From assembly GCA_936440205.1 (NCBI GenBank), contig OW387150.1, positions 16,280,152 through 16,344,151 on the forward strand: 64,000 nt of DNA, given 5' to 3'. Of the stretch, positions 20,441-31,405 are shown in pieces. Within the stretch, counting starts at the first letter, position 1; each line of letters begins with the position of its first letter. The translations under genes and the position numbers were made by a program. This DNA is from Lepidonotus clava (lineage: Eukaryota; Annelida; Polychaeta; Phyllodocida; Polynoidae). The notes beneath the pieces were generated by a model. That model searched no databases, was not told the origin of the DNA, and saw nothing but the letters and a program-made list of their open reading frames with translations.

Positions 20441-21909
20441 GAAAATGCCTCGTAAACTGATGCCCTTTTGAGAAGTGGCTTTGACTATTAATTTGGACTA
20501 AAAGTTGCCTGCCGAGAACTGAATTTATCGTGAGGATGTGTTTCATCATATCAAAGTCAAAATATCATTTTTTCGAAAGATCTCATAATGTTTGATTTGG
20601 AGCAGAAGTGAAATGTCCTAACAACGAAGTAACCAAAGTCGAGTAGATTCGAAGTGACCTTTAATAAATTGGTTACAAAAGATGGCCGTTTGAGACCAAG
20701 CCTTATTTAAGACATGTATATAAGAATTGACATTAATAAGGTACACTAAAGTAGGAAGATGATACCTGGCCCTATTGAGGTATTGTAAGGTGACAAAGTG
20801 ACAACTACAACGACATTGACTCGGTAGCAAAAGGTGGCAGGTAAAATCCAAGGGTGACGACCAAAGAAATTCCACTTATCTCTTTTTTGATCCATGCATC
20901 CACAAAGTGCTGCAGAAAACAGTCATGCATCTAAAAAATGATGCGTGAAAATGTAAAAAAGATGCGTGACGGATTTGTGAATGAAAATGTCCATATAAAA
21001 AACATGTATAAAGCAAACATGTTTATGCAACATTCTTTATTTTATCTATTAGAAACAAATTGCAATTTTATCAGAGAGATTTTAACCACATAAAATGTCA
21101 TGAATCTAAAATTTGGTGTTCTTTCCCGAATCTAAATTTTGGAATCTTGGACATAAGATTCGTGATTTTCCTTTTTGGTCTCCTTACCAGCCTTACTTTA
21201 ATAGGTAACCAAAGTTGGCCAGATGAAGTGGCTTTAAAGTTAACCAATACCAATTTTGTATCCATGAGTGGCAAACCTTCAGCTAAGATGTTATCGCCAT
21301 CCCATTCTTAAAAGTCTCGTCCTCCCGTTGTTACCTCTGCGGACGTGCCTCATTACGCAAGAGCTGGCAACGTGTTTTTCACTTTTAGAATGTTACCCAG
21401 CGACGTTATTGGTCACGTCACGAATTTGGCGTGGCTGTGAGGGAGCTACAACGTATCAATCTGGGTCCGTCTCAGGGACGAGATCGTGGCTTTAAAATAG
21501 TCAAACTTGAAGAGTTCATAGTTTTAACCATTTTAACACAAGGAACAATCCATCAGTCAAACAGTGATTTGTGGGTCTAGAGGGCAATTGAATTTGAACG
21601 AGAGGAACTGAGAGGAAGAAATTCATAAAACCTGAGTTTGTTCAAATTGAATGAGCTCTGTGGCTAATACAGCTTATAACACCAGGCACACATGAAATAA
21701 CATTTGGAAGAGAAAGGATGTTTATTGAGTAAAACGTCAAGGTTAAATACATAAATCTTAAAGGTTTGTTACACAAATCTTAAAACCTCTGTTTTGTCCT
21801 TAAATAGGGAATGATTTAGCTGCAAGCACAACCTTTGTAAAGCCTATTTTACACTATGAGAATAATTCTAAATCAAAAACCTTACATTGTGCATGAATCA
21901 TAGTTTGGG
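20441..21909. other. Host DNA between two small transposons
   Basis: AT-rich. A patch near 20890-20960 repeats GATGCGTGA-like words. The segment 21310-21490 is GC-richer. I found no gene. Confidence 0.4.
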
Positions 21910-22810
21910 TACACTGTTAAAACAAGTGTTTAGAACCTAAACATTTTCCTAAACACTTCGGTGCATCCAGTTTTGGAACACTTTATTTCCCTAAACATGT
22001 TTAGAATTATCGGTGTTTAGGATTAAGTGTTTAGAAATGTGTGATGTTTAGCTGTTTAACCATGAAGTGTTTAGGTCCTCAAGGTGTTTAGAATCAAAAC
22101 GCTTATACTTTTTTTTATGTTTAGCTGTTAAATGTTTAGAAAACTATGATGTTTAGGTGTTTATCTATGAAGCATTTAGGTCTTCAAGGTGTTTAGGGTT
22201 AGGTGTTAAGTTAAACAGTAATATACCGTAATATGTACAGTGTACTTTCATTCTTAAGGATGAAAACCATTTTAAATTTACCAATAATATACCGTAGTGT
22301 GTAAAAAAACGTAGATCTTACATGTAAAACACTGCTATGGTATTATGCCATTCAGTTTACACCAGATGTAATGTTAACAGCATTGAAAGTTTTATTTTTC
22401 CTGTAATCACACTACAGGATCATTGAGCCAATAACCACATATGGCCTTCCTTCTTGGTTTAGCCTTGCATGGATTGTTTGATTGTTGGAGGTAAAACCTT
22501 TAGGGGTATAGCTGATAAAGTTCTTGTACTAAAAAGGTGTCTACATGTTAAACCTACTAAAAAGGTGTTTTAAAACATTTTGTAAATGTTTTAGGGGTGT
22601 TCTGGTTGGTTGACCGTACCTAGAATAGTAGGCCAATGAAGTGATTATCTTTATGATGCTACAAAAACTTAAAAATCTAACAATTTTAATCACAAAGTTC
22701 CAAATTCCTAAGTGTATGAAAAAACTATTTTACCAATCATGGCCAAAAATATGGAGGTCATATGGCAAACCACTAATAGTACAACTACTTCATAGTAGTA
22801 TTTTGGTAAC

Positions 22811-22883
22811 TTCAGTAGCCGAGATTTGAACCCGGGGCCCCTCACATTCGAAGCCTATGCTCTACCACTGAGCTATGGAGGCC
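22811..22883 (-). other. tRNA-like sequence, probably a pseudogene
   Basis: On the minus strand a good D arm (GCTC-AGTGGTA-GAGC) and a good T arm (CCGGG-TTCAAAT-CTCGG) stand at exact tRNA spacing. The anticodon loop would read CGA. The anticodon stem is poorly paired and the acceptor ends do not pair, so a working tRNA is unlikely. The A and B boxes for RNA polymerase III look intact. Confidence 0.55.
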
Positions 22884-23032
22884 TGTAGGTAGACACAGCC
22901 CAGCTTTGCTACTTAACTGAATAAGTAGGGGTATGAAAGTAATGACCTAATGTCTGTCTCATGTTGATCACCTGTATGGTAGTACTGATCCTACTCATTG
23001 GTGCTGACTATGCCAGTGTGCACTGCATGCAG

Positions 23033-23104
23033 TCCAAGATAGCTCAGTTGGTTAGGCTTCTACCTTGAATGTAAAGAATGTGGGTTCTAATCCCAAAGTG
23101 TCCA
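23033..23104 (+). other. Second tRNA-like sequence, degenerate
   Basis: Plus-strand segment with TAGCTCAGTTGGTTAG (A-box like) and GGGTTCTAATCCC (T arm, B-box like) at tRNA spacing. The D arm and acceptor stem are not well paired. It faces away from the other tRNA-like segment about 150 bp away. Confidence 0.45.
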
Positions 23105-23365
23105 TTTTTCTTTTCCATAGTATACAATTGATATTATGTGTTTAGATTCTAAACATATCCCATTCAAAACATGGTTAGAGGTTACAAGAGTTTAGCTTTT
23201 AAACACAACTAATGATGTGTTTAGATTATAAGCATAGTTAACCCAACACATGTTTAGAAGTTACAAGTGTTTAGGTTTTAAACAGATATGGTTTAATGTA
23301 TTTAGATTATAAACATGTTTATGCCCTTAACACATTTAAATTCTAAACACCATTTTAACAGTGTA

Positions 23366-26300
23366 TGGACTAGAATTTAGAAGAAACGTACCAATTATGA
23401 GGATGAGAAGCTCACGATATCGAGGTTATTGTGTTTCAGTTTAATAGACCAAGTACAAACAATAGGTATCAGAAAACAGAAATGATGAATGATGATTCCC
23501 AAATTTGGCAAGCTGGCATTTTTCTTTCGAATCAATGATAAATCTCCTCAGTGCAAATTGAGCTTTAAGTCCCTATTTCAGAGTTCTTTCCCCCATGATA
23601 CTTGACATCCTTTCATTGTTTGAGTCATGTCAGACAACACACAGTTTACTTCATTTCAAAACAGTTATTTTTCTTGGAGACACTCTGACGTGTTCATCAA
23701 TCATGCAGGACCGTAGAGCTGTAAGCGTCCTGAGTCAAACATTTAGTTACGGAGACTTCTCCATGCAGACAGTACTGCTAGCAAATAGAAATGCATAGGC
23801 ATGTTGTATTGACTATGATGTAATTTATTGACTAATTAGCCTTAATTGGACTAACTGATCATTTAACTATTCAGTTATGGGTATTAATCCAGACTTCACA
23901 TTGTTTATGATACATATTTTACATGGTGTCTAGATTGACTTAGTTCTCACCATTCTACAATCTCATCCTCTTCACCGATTGTAAGAAATACATTTACAAT
24001 ATCAAAAACCTATCCAATCAATCATTTGCTTAATTCTCCCATTTCCCACAGATAACAAACTCTATACTGTATCCCTACCTTCCATATCAGGAGACATCTC
24101 AGATAGAGATGCTAAGATAGGACTTTTCTACAGTTGCCTCACTCTATCGGCCTATTCATCGCAGTATCGGAAGCAATCGCAGAAACAGAAGAGAGTTCTG
24201 TTGCTCCATGTCCTGTCGGCTCTTGGGGATGCTGGCGACGTCTTGGCCTCACTTTGAAGTCTTAGCAGTGTAACCATGGCGACAAGCGTTTTCCATCTTG
24301 GGGGCGTCCCCAGGGGGAGCTGTGACCATCACAAGTTAAAGGAGACACGATTGGACGCCGACCCCTGGAGAGGGCGCCACTGACATGTGACAAGTGACGT
24401 CACGTCCGGCTTTCTTGTGAAAAACCAACTTCAACAAGTATCAGTTTCGGATCCTAGTCCTTTACTTTCTTTAAAAGCTGATGGAATATGAATGAGGGTA
24501 TGAAACTCGCCCTAAGGGAAGGTATGATTCTTTTTTTGAAGGATTGAGCTGTTGATCGTGACATATTCCATTTGAAACAGAATACATAGTTTAAATGATA
24601 CACAGGTTCATAAAACAAGTTCTTAATTTTGTTTTATAACAATCTTCAATATATCAGATACTTCAATAAACCCGTTTGTTAGTAGTATCAAGGTTGACAC
24701 CATACATTTCAAATGAATCAGTTGCACTCCATATAGGTCCCTAAGTATTTAGGGTATACCCTGGTACTCTATGGAAGTTGATGTGGGTGAAACAATGCGT
24801 CGAAATTGCAAAACCACATAAATAACGGAAAAAATGTGTATTAAAGTGAACACTTCTTAATGCTCTGATCTCTTATGGCAGACTGTGCCGTCTTTTGACG
24901 TCTTTCCTTACTTTATTTCATATCAGCGGGTCTCATATTGATGTGTTCTGAGCTGTTATAAGCAAAGGGTGTTTGAGTTGTGGAGTGGCGGAGGGGGTTA
25001 TCTAAGAAGGAGTTGGGAACATTCTCTACCCGAGCGCTGTTTCCTTCCTCTTACATCATGAATCTCTCTCATTTAGTGATAACTCTTTGGATTCTGGGGA
25101 CTATCACTTAATACAATGGCATTAATCAGCAGATAAAGAGCAAACCAAAAACTGTAAATGTTTCTTTTGTAAACAGCTTGTGGGTCAGTTGAGATATTAC
25201 TAAAAAGCCATGAAGGCATTATGGATATATGCGCCAGCAGACGAACAGGGGCCAGAATGGGCTGGGGGAAGAAGTTGAGAGGGGTTGGAGGATTCTGAGA
25301 GGTGGCAATAAGCTGGGCCCAGATGTCACTGAAAGCGACTGCTGCCGGCTGGAGAAGCCAGGGTCAGATGGCTTCCTCCCGTGAAGGACCCTTGAGGAAG
25401 CCACTCCTCCACACCAGGTCTGGCGAAGGCTCCAGTCTGCAAATGATTGAGTCATAAAACCTGGCTCATACACAAGGCTGTTGTGTCATATCTCCAGAGG
25501 GTAAGGTGGGCTGGTTGGACTGGTTAGACTCCAGCATTTTCTTAGTTCTCAAGTCTTACCTATCAATCATTTAATGATAAAAGGTATCTCTTAGTATTTG
25601 GATAGTTATGTAAATTAAGACGAAATTTTTATGATAGAAACAGAATGGTTAAAAAATAATGTGCTACCCTCATATTGATCTATGGATAATGATATCCTAG
25701 CATTAGTAAAGAGGAATATCACACTTATGTTCAGAAATAATTGATATCGTTGACAAATATACTGTTCTACGTTCGTTTTCTGCATAAGGCTTTTCGGTCT
25801 TGTTCAATGTAATATTAATTTTAATTCAGATTTGAACTTGGTTTCTCCGTAATATTTGATGGTAAACGCAAGACATATGCATACTTATTAGAACCATTTC
25901 CCACCATTAATACAGTCACGGACATGTTTTTGTATTGACTTCATTGATTTTCCTTTGAACTTATAGCACCTGAACATCTTTTTGCTACGCTCTGCAAATC
26001 TATATTTAAATATAGATTCATAAATGAAAGCATTTTCAAGTATGCAACATATATGATTGTCACACAAACATATTTTAGCCTGGGGGTATCATATATTCTA
26101 AACCTTTATGAACAGATAAAGGGCTTACATCCTTTTCATTGGTTAGGCATTTGCAATCGAAAAAAACTGTGCCATAGCTAGTAGTCGTATAAATCCAGGA
26201 CTGCGTTTCAGATTGCATGGACTTCACATTTTCTATGGTGTATGAAAGATTTCTTCAATGCTTATTCAAACAGGGTATGGCCGTGCAACATTGTGATATG

Positions 26301-26434
26301 AATAATTTTATACTCCGATATTGAAAGGTAAGAATGTGCCTATGATTTGATATTCTTATGTCATGATTACTATATGAACTGTATTTAATTACTTAATGTT
26401 CTGTCTTTAATGTGTTTCATTGAAATGATATTAC
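23366..26434. other. Host DNA left of the second Ngaro-like element
   Basis: AT-rich without recognisable coding sequence, except for a candidate regulatory patch at 24220-24430. The ORF at 25219-25473 (minus) matches nothing I know. Confidence 0.4.
24220..24430. promoter_or_regulatory. Candidate promoter or insulator module
   Basis: A GC-richer patch with GTAACCATGGCGAC (24270-24283, RFX X-box like), CCATCTTG (YY1 like), a CTCF-like word CCTGGAGAGGGCGC (24364-24377, about 12 of 14 consensus positions) and TGACGTCA (24395-24402, a perfect CRE). No exon was identified beside it. Confidence 0.3.
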
Positions 26435-26599
26435 GTAATATTTTGTGGTGCGAGACCTCAACAAAATAATTATTTTAACGGTTCCGCTGACGTCACCGCG
26501 ACGTAACCATGGCTCCGCTCACTTGTTGTCACGTCACTATAAATACTGGGGCGCGTTACCAACCATTCATTCTCGTTCCAACCACCATCAAGCCAACAT
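26435..26599 (+). repeat. Ngaro-like element 2, A1 repeat with promoter
   Basis: A 165-bp repeat, copy at 31075-31239. It holds TGACGTCA (26488-26495, CRE) and TATAAATA (26538-26545), about 170 bp before the gag start. This is a credible RNA polymerase II promoter for the element. Confidence 0.85.
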
Positions 26600-26711
26600 C
26601 TCCAGCAGGCTTCCTTAAGGGGTTTAGGAAGTTTTAGTACGACTATTTAACGCATTTAACGCATTTTCTAACGCATTATCAACGCATTAGAGGTTCCTCA
26701 ACGCGCCAGCT

Positions 26712-27737
26712 ATGGGGAAAAGGCAGAGAAAAAACAATCTTTGCAAGAAATGTGGAGTGAGACATGAAGCTCCAACAGGCAAAAAATGTGAGCGTACCGA
26801 TACCTTGGTAGTGTCAGTGGATTCTGATGCTGCAGGAGAAGATGGTGGTGGGGCGAAGAGGGGTCGTAGCCGTTCTGGTACGATCCGGGGTTCATCGTCC
26901 TCGACGAGCCCAAAAGCAGTCCGGCACCAAGTTCCGACGGACAGGATGGGTGACAGGATGTCAAGACTGGAGCGTACAGTTACCTGCATGACTGCAACCG
27001 TTCAACAACTGGCGGAGGCCAGCAGGAAAGCTTCAAGAGGGGTTCATGGGTCGTCAGACTACGCCGACTCGTCATCAGAAGAGGTCTGGCAAGAGGTGAA
27101 GAAGAAAACCAAGTCAAGACGGCAACAGCGCCCATCTAGAAACAAGGAGCGTTCCCCGACGAGTTCAGACCGTTCTCGGACGTCCTCTGGCAGCCCCTCC
27201 TCCTCACCTGAAACAAAAAAAGGTAAAACAAAGAATTTTGCACAAAAAAGATTCTGTAATAAGGGGGAGAAACCAAAAAATGTAGAGGAAATTCTTGTTA
27301 TTGGTCTAAAAACAATTGAAAAATTAATCCATGATAAGAAAGACCCTCAGCCTGCAGTAAAGCACGTTAAGTTACTCGCGGAAAAAGCCTCAAAAAGGAT
27401 GTACACCTTCGATTGCTTTAACAAGTATGATGTAACCGTTAGGGAACGGGCGGATAGGTTAGGGTACGAGCAGTTTGGGGTCATCGAGCAAGAAGATGTC
27501 TTCTCAAATTTCAGCTTTGACAATACCTACAAGGCCTCAGTTAACAAGTTGGGGGGCTCGTACAAGAACAAACAGAAATATTCTGGGGGTGCAAACGGGT
27601 CAGAAAAGATTTGTTTCCGTTTCAATTCCGAGGCAGGGTGTTTCGGAAAGTGCAGGTTATTGCATGCGTGTATCATTTGTGATCAGAAAGGCCATGCCAA
27701 AAAAGATTGTGGGCGTAGTACAACGACCAAGAAATAG
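26712..27737 (+). CDS. Gag-like ORF1 of Ngaro-like element 2
   Basis: 341 residues from an ATG shortly after the A1 repeat. The N-terminus has a small Cys/His cluster (C-x2-C...H). A Ser/Lys-rich, probably disordered part follows (about 110-170), then a folded middle region without a known domain. The C-terminus has a compact Cys/His array (C-x7-C-x3-C...H-x2-C-x2-C-x4-H-x4-C). The last part is a CCHC-type knuckle and the first part resembles the FN-x-G-C segment found in DIRS-order Gag proteins. It would bind RNA in the element particle. RT follows closely. Confidence 0.78.
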   Translation: MGKRQRKNNLCKKCGVRHEAPTGKKCERTDTLVVSVDSDAAGEDGGGAKRGRSRSGTIRGSSSSTSPKAVRHQVPTDRMGDRMSRLERTVTCMTATVQQLAEASRKASRGVHGSSDYADSSSEEVWQEVKKKTKSRRQQRPSRNKERSPTSSDRSRTSSGSPSSSPETKKGKTKNFAQKRFCNKGEKPKNVEEILVIGLKTIEKLIHDKKDPQPAVKHVKLLAEKASKRMYTFDCFNKYDVTVRERADRLGYEQFGVIEQEDVFSNFSFDNTYKASVNKLGGSYKNKQKYSGGANGSEKICFRFNSEAGCFGKCRLLHACIICDQKGHAKKDCGRSTTTKK

Positions 27738-27758
27738 GATGGGGCCTTAAAATCTGGG

Positions 27759-30104
27759 TTGCTAGACGCGCAAGCTCTTAGCTACGACTTATCTGAAAGC
27801 GGTGACGTCATCGATTGTAGTGTAGTGACCCAGTCGCGGGATACTCAGCCGGCTGCTGAGATCAAAAATGTTCCTTTTTACTCCGTAATTCGCAAATGTG
27901 AGGGTAATGTTGGGTTCCTCCGTGTTCTTGAGGACGAGTTTAATCCCAAAGATGGTAATTTCACACCTGAAATTGAGGTAATCCATGATAAAGTTGTTCT
28001 TGAAAATGAATGTTACTCGTGCACGTCCGCATTTTTGACCGGACAAGCCGGTACGGAAAGCGGTGACGTCACGGGTTCGTGTGCTCATAGTACACATAGC
28101 CCTTCGGAGGAGGAGGGCAAAAATGTCACTTTGCAAGATGAATTTCTGGATTTTAACAAAGAATTAGCCGATAGAACCAAGGTTAGTGTCGATAATCTAT
28201 ATAATGGGGTATTTGTCGACAAAAATACAAAGTTTGAAGAGAATCTATTGGTAAATAATGGAGATATTGGTTTTTCTCTAAATAATATCTTGTTTGTTTC
28301 CCGCTCGCCTAGCGGGGCGGACATTACTGTCTACGAAAAATGTGCCCGAGGCGTTTGTACCTGTATGCATTATATAGGGGGTGAATTGGCCCAACTTAGA
28401 CCTTGTAGATTTGAATATCTCCTGTCTTTAGGTACAGAGGAATGCAAAAATAGGTTTAGACCTACTGTTGACGGTATCGTTGACGGTTTCAAAATTGTTG
28501 ACGGCTCAGTGCCTGTGGACGGCTTGAGATACGATTGCAAAAATTATAACTCAGTCTTTGAGGGTGAAAATAAGTCGAAATTAGACAAAATTATTGGTAA
28601 AGAACTGGCTGAAGGCTATTTAAAAATAGTAAAAGAAAAACCATCTTGTATTCATAGTATGGGAACTGTCCCAAAGCCAGACGGCGGCGTTAGGCCTATC
28701 ACAGATTGTTCAATGCCTGAAAAATATTCAGTAAATAATTATTGTGATGAAATAATCCAGGAGTTTAAATATAAAAGCATTGAAAATGTTTTAGCCTTGT
28801 TAAACAAGGAGGATTATATGGCAGTTGTCGATATTAAATCTGCCTATAGGGCTGTTTCACTATTTCCTGGTCATAGAAAATATATGGGGCTTAGGTGGGA
28901 AATAGACAATAAAGAAGTATATATTGAGGATTCTCACCTGGCATTTGGTCTAAGGCTAGGGCCAATGTATTTTAATGAAATATCTGAGTTCATATATAGT
29001 ATCTTATCAGATATGTATGGTATTCAAGCAGTGAAATATCTGGATGATTTCATTGTAGTTGCTGGGACAATAGAAGAGGCCGAATGGGCTCAAAATGTGG
29101 TGATAAAAGTATTAAGATACCTTGGTTTCCATATATCATGGGGAAAAGTAAGCCCTCCTAGCAGAATATGTAAATATTTAGGCCTAGAAATAGATTCAGT
29201 ATTAATGGAAGTGAGACTCCCCAAAGAGAAACTCGAGAAACTCGAGAAACTCCTAGAAAAGCATGTCAAAAAATGTACTATTTCCAGGAAAGAACTTGAA
29301 AGCTTAGGGGGCTTGTTATCACACTGCTCTCATGTAGTGGATGGTGGCAGAATATATTGTAGGAGGATATATAACCTGTATAAAGTGCTGTTAAAAAATA
29401 AATTAAAGGCAATAAAGGTAGGACAGGCATGTAGGGATGATTTACTATGGTGGCAAAAATTTTTAAAAAATTTTAATGGCAAGAGAAAGTTAATTTATAA
29501 TGAATTTCCCCTACCACTGGTATCAGACTCTTCTATGAAAGGATTTGGAATATACATGGGTGGTGCCTGGTTAGCTGGTAGCTGGGATGATAGCATCGAG
29601 CTGGAAGGGTCTAGCTGTGGTCACATAATAAATGCACCAACTGATATTATTTATGACAGAAATAATATAAATGAGCTAGAATTATATCCTATAGTAAGGG
29701 GAGTGCAAGAATGGCTGAGCCAACTTGCAAACCATAGTGTCAATATATATACGGATAACACTCAAGTGTATCACATGGTCAGGAAAGGAGTTAGTATTAA
29801 CCCTACATGCATGAGCTGGCTTAGAGAATTGTTTTGGATCTGTAAAATTTATAAAATTAGGTTAGTGCCTCATTATATTAATACCAAAAATAATTTAGTA
29901 GCTGACACTCTGTCTAGAATTCTATATGTAAAAAGTGAGGAAGAGGCCAAAAAATGCCTGGCCGGCTCAAATTTGTGTTGTATTAACGCAATCTTTGAAT
30001 TTTGCAGAGGAAAAGGAGATAAAAAAGCGCCTGCGAGCGTTGAAAGAGTCCGCCGTGGGGAAAAACACCCAACTTTTGCGGAGAAGGCAATGGAAAATGT
30101 ATGA
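27759..30104 (+). CDS. RT/RNase H of Ngaro-like element 2
   Basis: 781 residues as an open frame; the true start is uncertain because the first 250 or so residues are unfamiliar. RT shows VVDIKSAYRAV, then AFGLRLGPMYF, and the catalytic YLDD at 427-430, followed by the thumb-side GLEIDS segment. RNase H follows with LVSDSSMKGFGIY, an acidic NELELYPIV segment, IYTDNTQVYHM, and NLVADTLSR. No protease, integrase or methyltransferase domain is seen, which fits Ngaro. Its end overlaps the beginning of the recombinase region, a common arrangement in this family. Confidence 0.9.
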   Translation: MLDAQALSYDLSESGDVIDCSVVTQSRDTQPAAEIKNVPFYSVIRKCEGNVGFLRVLEDEFNPKDGNFTPEIEVIHDKVVLENECYSCTSAFLTGQAGTESGDVTGSCAHSTHSPSEEEGKNVTLQDEFLDFNKELADRTKVSVDNLYNGVFVDKNTKFEENLLVNNGDIGFSLNNILFVSRSPSGADITVYEKCARGVCTCMHYIGGELAQLRPCRFEYLLSLGTEECKNRFRPTVDGIVDGFKIVDGSVPVDGLRYDCKNYNSVFEGENKSKLDKIIGKELAEGYLKIVKEKPSCIHSMGTVPKPDGGVRPITDCSMPEKYSVNNYCDEIIQEFKYKSIENVLALLNKEDYMAVVDIKSAYRAVSLFPGHRKYMGLRWEIDNKEVYIEDSHLAFGLRLGPMYFNEISEFIYSILSDMYGIQAVKYLDDFIVVAGTIEEAEWAQNVVIKVLRYLGFHISWGKVSPPSRICKYLGLEIDSVLMEVRLPKEKLEKLEKLLEKHVKKCTISRKELESLGGLLSHCSHVVDGGRIYCRRIYNLYKVLLKNKLKAIKVGQACRDDLLWWQKFLKNFNGKRKLIYNEFPLPLVSDSSMKGFGIYMGGAWLAGSWDDSIELEGSSCGHIINAPTDIIYDRNNINELELYPIVRGVQEWLSQLANHSVNIYTDNTQVYHMVRKGVSINPTCMSWLRELFWICKIYKIRLVPHYINTKNNLVADTLSRILYVKSEEEAKKCLAGSNLCCINAIFEFCRGKGDKKAPASVERVRRGEKHPTFAEKAMENV

Positions 30105-30195
30105 AAAGGTATGTAAAAAATTTAATTGGCAACGCTACAACTGTAATTCCTCTCAAGCTTGCCTGTAGGCCTATATAGCATATATTTCTAAATTT

Positions 30196-30918
30196 ATGAA
30201 GCCTTCATCCGTAATCAGTTATTATCAGGCGGTTATATATTTTCATAATGTCAAGGCTTACCCAGTAGCAGGGTGGTCAGACCAAAATGTAAAGATGACC
30301 ATAAAAGTCGTAAAAAATTCTGTAAATTTACCAGAGGACAGTAAGGATCCACTGGAGGAAAAACACTTAGAGAAATTGTATAGGAAGGTAAAATGGTCAG
30401 ATGAATTTTGCATTTTAGTATGGATTGTAATAGTATTTCTATTCAGAACACTCTTAAGAGTGGGACACACTGTAAAGTCAATTCACATGTTGAAAAGAGA
30501 AAATGTAAAATTTTACTCTTGGGGATGCCTAGTGAAAGTTCCATCCTCTAAAACAAAAAAGCCAGGCCAGACTCATGAAATACCTTTGAATAGACTAGAA
30601 AATAAAAAGATCTGTGCAGTATATTGGCTTGAAAAAAAGTCTAGGGATGAACCACTATTTTCTAGCAGAGATGTGGAAATTTTAACATATTCTGGTGTTA
30701 ACAAATGTTTCAAGTTGTTGTTATCTAGAGCAAATGTTATTGGTAATTTTTCTACACATTCCCTAAGAAGGGGTGGCACCACAAATCTTCATAACAAGGG
30801 TGCTTCTATATCTTATATTAAAGAGAGAGGCCAATGGAGTTCAGATTGTATTTATAAATATATTAGGCCCTCAATTAATCAGAAAATTAAATGTGATAGA
30901 ATTCTTTCACTACGTTAG
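30196..30918 (+). CDS. Tyrosine recombinase of Ngaro-like element 2
   Basis: 240 residues covering the catalytic domain. R88 lies in LLRVGHT, the H-x-x-R box is H188 and R191 in THSLRRGG, W214 stands in the second His/Trp position, and the nucleophile is Y220 or Y222 in CIYKYIRP. An N-terminal core-binding part begins upstream, overlapping the RT ORF, and the region may be interrupted. The enzyme would insert a circular DNA copy made from the split repeats. Its place after RT and directly before B1 is standard. Confidence 0.85.
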   Translation: MKPSSVISYYQAVIYFHNVKAYPVAGWSDQNVKMTIKVVKNSVNLPEDSKDPLEEKHLEKLYRKVKWSDEFCILVWIVIVFLFRTLLRVGHTVKSIHMLKRENVKFYSWGCLVKVPSSKTKKPGQTHEIPLNRLENKKICAVYWLEKKSRDEPLFSSRDVEILTYSGVNKCFKLLLSRANVIGNFSTHSLRRGGTTNLHNKGASISYIKERGQWSSDCIYKYIRPSINQKIKCDRILSLR

Positions 30919-30935
30919 GTTTGGTTTGGACACTT

Positions 30936-31074
30936 GGAAGGAAAATAAATATTTGTTATATTTATGTCCAAATCAACCTAACTTGTTATCGTTGTTATAT
31001 AATATTCTATAATGTTATTTAACATATTCCGTTTATATAACGATACTCTAACAAACAGGGAACATGTTATAAAT
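30936..31074 (+). repeat. Ngaro-like element 2, B1 repeat
   Basis: A 139-bp segment starting GGAAGGAAAATAAAT, repeated at 31267-31405 with about one difference. It starts just after the recombinase stop. Confidence 0.88.
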
Positions 31075-31239
31075 GTAATATTTTGTGGTGCGAGACCTCA
31101 ACAAAATAATTATTTTAACGGTTCCGCTGACGTCACCGCGACGTAACCATGGCTCCGCTCACTTGTTGTCACGTCACTATAAATACTGGGGCGCGTTACC
31201 AACCATTCATTCTAGTTCCAACCACCATCAAGCCAACAT
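31075..31239 (+). repeat. Ngaro-like element 2, A2 repeat
   Basis: Copy of A1 with about one difference, carrying the same CRE (31128-31135) and TATAAATA (31178-31185). It could drive transcription rightward out of the element into host DNA. Confidence 0.88.
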
Positions 31240-31266
31240 TTTAAGCTTTAGAGTCGATGTATTTTA

Positions 31267-31405
31267 GGAAGGAAAATAAATATTTGTTATATTTATGTCC
31301 AAATCAACCTAACTTGTTATCGTTGTTATATAATATTCTATAATGTTATTTAACATATTCCGTTTATATATCGATACTCTAACAAACAGGGAACATGTTA
31401 TAAAT
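31267..31405 (+). repeat. Ngaro-like element 2, terminal B2 repeat
   Basis: Copy of B1 marking the right end of the element. Similarity stops at AACATGTTATAAAT. Confidence 0.88.

Larger units (their letters stand above)
21912..23363. mobile_element. 1.45-kb non-autonomous transposon with TA duplication
   Basis: Ends are CACTGTTAAAA in inverted orientation, followed by a second block of similarity (TGTTTAGAA) on both sides. TA flanks it on both sides (21910-21911 and 23364-23365), the duplication of IS630/Tc1/mariner-type elements. The outer parts are built from many imperfect copies of GTGTTTAG and its complement, giving local palindromes. The centre carries two tRNA-like segments. No transposase is encoded. 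Confidence 0.65.
26435..31405 (+). mobile_element. Ngaro-like (DIRS order) retrotransposon 2, nearly whole
   Basis: A 4971-bp element with split direct repeats in the order A1 (26435-26599), gag-like ORF, RT/RNase H, tyrosine recombinase, B1 (30936-31074), A2 (31075-31239), B2 (31267-31405). B1 joins A2 without a gap, and A2 is separated from B2 by 27 bp. There is no target duplication, LTR or DDE integrase. A1/A2 and B1/B2 each differ at about one base by eye, so it is young. It is AT-rich and differs in sequence from the element at 12.7-18.1 kb, so it is a separate family. It looks nearly whole with about one or two breaks. Confidence 0.9.

Noticed and set aside
22811-22883. Functional tRNA-Ser gene
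   Set aside because: The anticodon stem and acceptor stem do not pair, although D and T arms look good.
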